Positions 60,960 through 64,000 of a DNA stretch of 64,000 nucleotides are shown here, one piece after another. Origin of the DNA: Streptomyces sp. A0642 (GTDB lineage Bacteria; Actinomycetota; Actinomycetes; Streptomycetales; Streptomycetaceae); assembly GCF_004795105.1 (NCBI RefSeq), contig NZ_SSBL01000016.1:1-64000 (forward strand), written 5' to 3'. Made by a program: the position numbers and the translations under genes. Each line of letters opens with the position of its first letter. The stretch's first letter is position 1. The notes under the pieces were generated by a model. That model ran no database searches and was not told the origin of the DNA. It saw nothing but the letters and a program-made list of their open reading frames with translations.

Positions 60960-62402
60960 TCAGGAGACGCCGAGCTCCTTGGCGTTGGCCTTGAGGTCCT
61001 CGATGCCACCGCACATGAAGAACGCCTGCTCGGGGAAGTGGTCGTACTCCCCGTCACAGATCGCGTTGAACGCGGCGATCGACTCGTCGAGCGGAACGTC
61101 CGAACCGTCCAGGCCGGTGAACTGCTTCGCGGCGTGGGTGTTCTGCGACAGGAAGCGCTCGACGCGACGGGCACGGTGGACAACGAGCTTGTCCTCCTCG
61201 CCCAGCTCGTCGATACCGAGGATCGCGATGATGTCCTGGAGGTCCTTGTACTTCTGCAGGATCCCCTTGACGCGGCTGGCCGTGTCGTAGTGGTCCTGCG
61301 CGATGTAGCGCGGGTCCAGGATGCGGGACGTGGAGTCCAGCGGGTCCACGGCCGGGTAGATGCCCTTCTCGGAGATCGGACGGGAGAGAACCGTCGTCGC
61401 GTCGAGGTGGGCGAACGTGGTGGCCGGGGCCGGGTCGGTCAGGTCGTCCGCGGGGACGTAGATCGCCTGCATCGAGGTGATCGAGTGACCACGCGTCGAG
61501 GTGATGCGCTCCTGGAGCACACCCATCTCGTCGGCCAGGGTCGGCTGGTAACCCACCGCGGACGGCATGCGGCCGAGCAGCGTGGAGACCTCGGAACCGG
61601 CCTGCGTGAAGCGGAAGATGTTGTCGATGAAGAGCAGCACGTCCTGCTTCTGCACATCGCGGAAGTACTCCGCCATGGTCAGGGCGGACAGGGCCACGCG
61701 AAGACGCGTGCCCGGCGGCTCGTCCATCTGGCCGAAGACCAGCGCGGTCTTCTCCAGAACGCCCGAGTCCGTCATCTCGTCGATGAGGTCGTTGCCCTCA
61801 CGGGTGCGCTCACCGACGCCGGCGAACACCGACACACCGTCGTGCAGCTTCGCCACACGCATGATCATTTCCTGGATGAGGACCGTCTTGCCGACGCCCG
61901 CACCACCGAACAGACCGATCTTGCCGCCCTTGACGTACGGGGTCAGCAGGTCGACGACCTTCAGGCCGGTCTCGAACATCTCGGTCTTCGACTCGAGCTG
62001 GTCGAAGGCCGGGGCCTTGCGGTGGATCGGCCAGCGCTCGGTGATCTGCGCCTCGGCCTCCGGCTCGTTCAGGATCTGGCCGAGGGTGTTGAACACCTTG
62101 CCCTTGGTGATGTCACCGACGGGGACGGTGATGCCCGCACCCGTGTCGGTCACCGGGGCCTGGCGGACCAGACCGTCGGTGGGCTGCATCGAGATCGCGC
62201 GGACCACGCCGTCACCCAGGTGCTGGGCGACCTCGAGGGTCAGCGTCTTACGAGCGCCGGCCTCGGCCGGGTCGTCGACCTCGACGTGCAGGGCGTTGTA
62301 GATCTCCGGCATCGCGTCGACGGGGAACTCCACGTCGACGACCGGGCCGATGACCCGGGCGACGCGGCCCGTGGCAGCGGCCGTCTCAACTGTCGTCGTC
62401 AT
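60960..62402 (-). CDS. atpD: ATP synthase F1 subunit beta
   Basis: A 480-residue catalytic subunit. Walker A GGAGVGKTVLIQE, the catalytic glutamate in GERTREGNDL, Walker B LLFIDNIFRF and the DELSEED-like DELGEEDKL loop are all present. The N-terminal crown domain begins RVARVIGPVVDVEFP. ATG overlaps the atpG stop by one base (TAATG). It makes ATP from ADP and phosphate in the membrane-bound F1F0 complex. No oddity seen. Confidence 0.98.
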   Translation of the reverse strand: MTTTVETAAATGRVARVIGPVVDVEFPVDAMPEIYNALHVEVDDPAEAGARKTLTLEVAQHLGDGVVRAISMQPTDGLVRQAPVTDTGAGITVPVGDITKGKVFNTLGQILNEPEAEAQITERWPIHRKAPAFDQLESKTEMFETGLKVVDLLTPYVKGGKIGLFGGAGVGKTVLIQEMIMRVAKLHDGVSVFAGVGERTREGNDLIDEMTDSGVLEKTALVFGQMDEPPGTRLRVALSALTMAEYFRDVQKQDVLLFIDNIFRFTQAGSEVSTLLGRMPSAVGYQPTLADEMGVLQERITSTRGHSITSMQAIYVPADDLTDPAPATTFAHLDATTVLSRPISEKGIYPAVDPLDSTSRILDPRYIAQDHYDTASRVKGILQKYKDLQDIIAILGIDELGEEDKLVVHRARRVERFLSQNTHAAKQFTGLDGSDVPLDESIAAFNAICDGEYDHFPEQAFFMCGGIEDLKANAKELGVS

Positions 62403-63319
62403 TACTTGTCACTCCCCGCGGACGCGTCGGCCAGCGCACCTGCACCGCCGACGATCTCGCTGATTTCCTGGGTGATTTCGGCCTGGCGGGCCGCGTTGGC
62501 AAGCCGGGAGAGGCTCTTGATCAGGTCCCCGGCGTTGTCGGTCGCCGACTTCATCGCGCGGCGGCGGGCGGCGTGCTCGGAAGCGGCCGCCTGCAGCAGT
62601 GCGTTGTAGATACGGCTCTCGACGTAGCGCGGCAGGAGGGCGTCGAGGACGTCCTCCGCCGACGGCTCGAAGTCGAACAGCGGAAGGATCTCGTCCTTCG
62701 CGCGGCTCTCCGTCGCGACCTCGTCGAGCGAGAGCGGCAGCATCCGGCCGTCGACCGCGTTCTGCGTCATCATCGACACGAACTCCGTGAAGACGATGTG
62801 CAGCTCGTCGACGCCACCCTCGGCCGTGTCCTTGGTGATGGACTCGATCAAGGGCGCGGCGATCTTCTTGGCGTCCGCGTACTCCGGGCTGTCCGTGAAG
62901 CCGGTCCACGACTCCACGACCTTGCGCTCGCGGAAGCCGTAGTAGGCGACACCCTTACGGCCGACGATGTACGTGTCGACCTCCTTGCCCTCGGCCGCCA
63001 GCCGCTCCCGCAGCTTCTCCGCGGCCTTGATGGCGTTGGAGGAGTAGCCGCCGGCCAGACCGCGGTCGCTCGTGAGGAGCAGGACCGCGGCCCGCACCGG
63101 GGCCTCGGCCTCGGTGGTGAGCGGGTGCTTGGTGTTGGAGCCGGTCGCCACCGCGGTCACCGCACGGGTGAGCTCGGTCGCGTACGGCATCGACGCCGCC
63201 ACCTTGCGCTGCGCCTTGACGATGCGCGAGGCGGCGATCATCTCCATCGCCTTGGTGATCTTCTTGGTCGCGGTGACGGCTTGGATGCGGCGCTTGTAAA
63301 CGCGAAGCTGAGCGCCCAT
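62402..63319 (-). CDS. atpG: ATP synthase F1 subunit gamma
   Basis: A 305-residue rotor shaft subunit: N-terminal helix MGAQLRVYKRRIQAVTATKKITKAMEMIAASRI given in family form, SDRGLAGGYSSN in the central domain, and the C-terminal helix ending AEITQEISEIVGGAGAL. It couples proton flow to the catalytic beta subunits. It lies three bases after atpA and overlaps atpD by one base. Confidence 0.97.
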   Translation of the reverse strand: MGAQLRVYKRRIQAVTATKKITKAMEMIAASRIVKAQRKVAASMPYATELTRAVTAVATGSNTKHPLTTEAEAPVRAAVLLLTSDRGLAGGYSSNAIKAAEKLRERLAAEGKEVDTYIVGRKGVAYYGFRERKVVESWTGFTDSPEYADAKKIAAPLIESITKDTAEGGVDELHIVFTEFVSMMTQNAVDGRMLPLSLDEVATESRAKDEILPLFDFEPSAEDVLDALLPRYVESRIYNALLQAAASEHAARRRAMKSATDNAGDLIKSLSRLANAARQAEITQEISEIVGGAGALADASAGSDK

Positions 63320-63322
63320 CGA

Positions 63323-64000
63323 TCAGCCCTCGCCCAGGAGCTTGCCGTCCGAGGTCTCGAACTGCTGCTTGAAGGCGGCGATCGCGTCGGCGATCGACTG
63401 CAGCGTGTCGTCGGACATCTTGCCGCCCTCGGCGATGCTGGTCAGGAGGTCCTTGCGCTCGCGGCGCAGGTACTCCAGCAGCTCGCTCTCGAAGCGACGG
63501 ATGTCCTCGACCGGGACGTCGTCCATCTTGCCCGTGGTGCCGGCCCAGACGGAGACGACCTGCTCCTCCATCGGGAACGGGGCGTACTGGGGCTGCTTCA
63601 GCAGTTCGACCATGCGCTTACCGCGCTCCAGCGACGCCTTGGAGGCCGCGTCCAGGTCGGAACCGAAGGCGGCGAACGCCTCCAGCTCACGGAACTGGGC
63701 GAGGTCCACGCGCAGACGGCCGGAGACCTGCTTCATGGCCTTGTGCTGGGCGGAGCCACCGACGCGGGAGACCGAGATACCGACGTTGAGCGCCGGACGC
63801 TGACCCGCGTTGAACAGGTCGGACTCCAGGAAGCACTGGCCGTCGGTGATGGAGATGACGTTGGTCGGAATGAACGCCGACACGTCGTTCGCCTTGGTCT
63901 CGACGATCGGGAGGCCCGTCATCGAACCGGCGCCCATGTCGTCGGAGAGCTTGGCGCAGCGCTCCAGCAGACGCGAGTGCAGGTAGAAGACGTCGCCCGG
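63323..64000 (-). CDS. atpA: ATP synthase F1 subunit alpha, 3' part
   Basis: The C-terminal 225 residues of the alpha subunit; the gene runs off the right edge of the window on the minus strand, so its start is not visible. The part seen begins PGDVFYLHSRLLERCAKLSD and includes the family motif RPALNVGISVSRVGGSAQ with the catalytic arginine in GISVSRV. It ends GKLLGEG. It is the upstream neighbour of atpG in the atp operon. Confidence 0.97.
   Translation of the reverse strand, partial: PGDVFYLHSRLLERCAKLSDDMGAGSMTGLPIVETKANDVSAFIPTNVISITDGQCFLESDLFNAGQRPALNVGISVSRVGGSAQHKAMKQVSGRLRVDLAQFRELEAFAAFGSDLDAASKASLERGKRMVELLKQPQYAPFPMEEQVVSVWAGTTGKMDDVPVEDIRRFESELLEYLRRERKDLLTSIAEGGKMSDDTLQSIADAIAAFKQQFETSDGKLLGEG

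Overview
The window is high-GC, densely coded chromosomal DNA with GTG and TTG starts, many 1-11 nt start/stop overlaps and several probable leaderless starts. The polar-growth coiled-coil pair Scy/FilP, DasR-type control upstream of a chitinase, NucS mismatch repair and isobutyryl-CoA mutase together point to a Streptomyces chromosome core. From memory, the gene order is close to that of S. coelicolor from about SCO5438 down to SCO5371, read in reverse; this was not checked by a search.

Left part (1-13.9 kb): a GNAT acetyltransferase; a self-regulated MerR-thioredoxin pair; a secreted laminarinase with a LacI-type operator; the dicarboxylate carrier DctA with a divergent CitA/DcuS-type two-component system; an XRE-type regulator; and a glycolysis/overflow block (pfkA against pta-ackA, then pyk). 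From 14 to 22 kb: a decayed FG-GAP gene, a possible orphan CdiI-like immunity gene, a three-gene envelope operon (DUF6230, DUF6114, Pro/Ser-rich secreted protein), a thioredoxin-TPR protein, a TetR regulator, and icmA under a perfect 24-bp palindrome.

Middle part (22-35 kb): a MarR/MFS/DUF5937 locus, two DUF3817 membrane proteins (one paired with a thiamine-binding protein), three tandem AIM24-like genes, the absC MarR regulator, an OmpR-type two-component system divergent from a PepSY protein, and an acyl-CoA group (meaB, thiolase, mce). From 35 to 44 kb: scy and filP, then two ABC-2 exporter pairs.

Right part (44-64 kb): a zinc-ribbon protein, an LLM-type oxidoreductase, an SCO5389-type protein, nucS, a membrane STAND-like ATPase with an altered P-loop, a STAS protein, 3-hydroxybutyryl-CoA dehydrogenase, a TetR-controlled ABC exporter, a PduO-type cobalamin adenosyltransferase, a NarL-type two-component system, chiC with two DasR-like sites, a 66-bp tandem repeat array, DUF2550, and the distal ATP synthase genes (atpC, atpD, atpG and the 3' part of atpA).

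Recurring themes are B12-dependent acyl-CoA rearrangement (icmA, meaB, mce, adenosyltransferase, thiolase, dehydrogenase), central carbon and energy supply, and regulated polymer degradation (laminarinase, chitinase). No tRNA, rRNA, insertion sequence, prophage or CRISPR array was recognised. The least understood loci are the DUF6230/DUF6114 envelope operon and the AIM24 trio.
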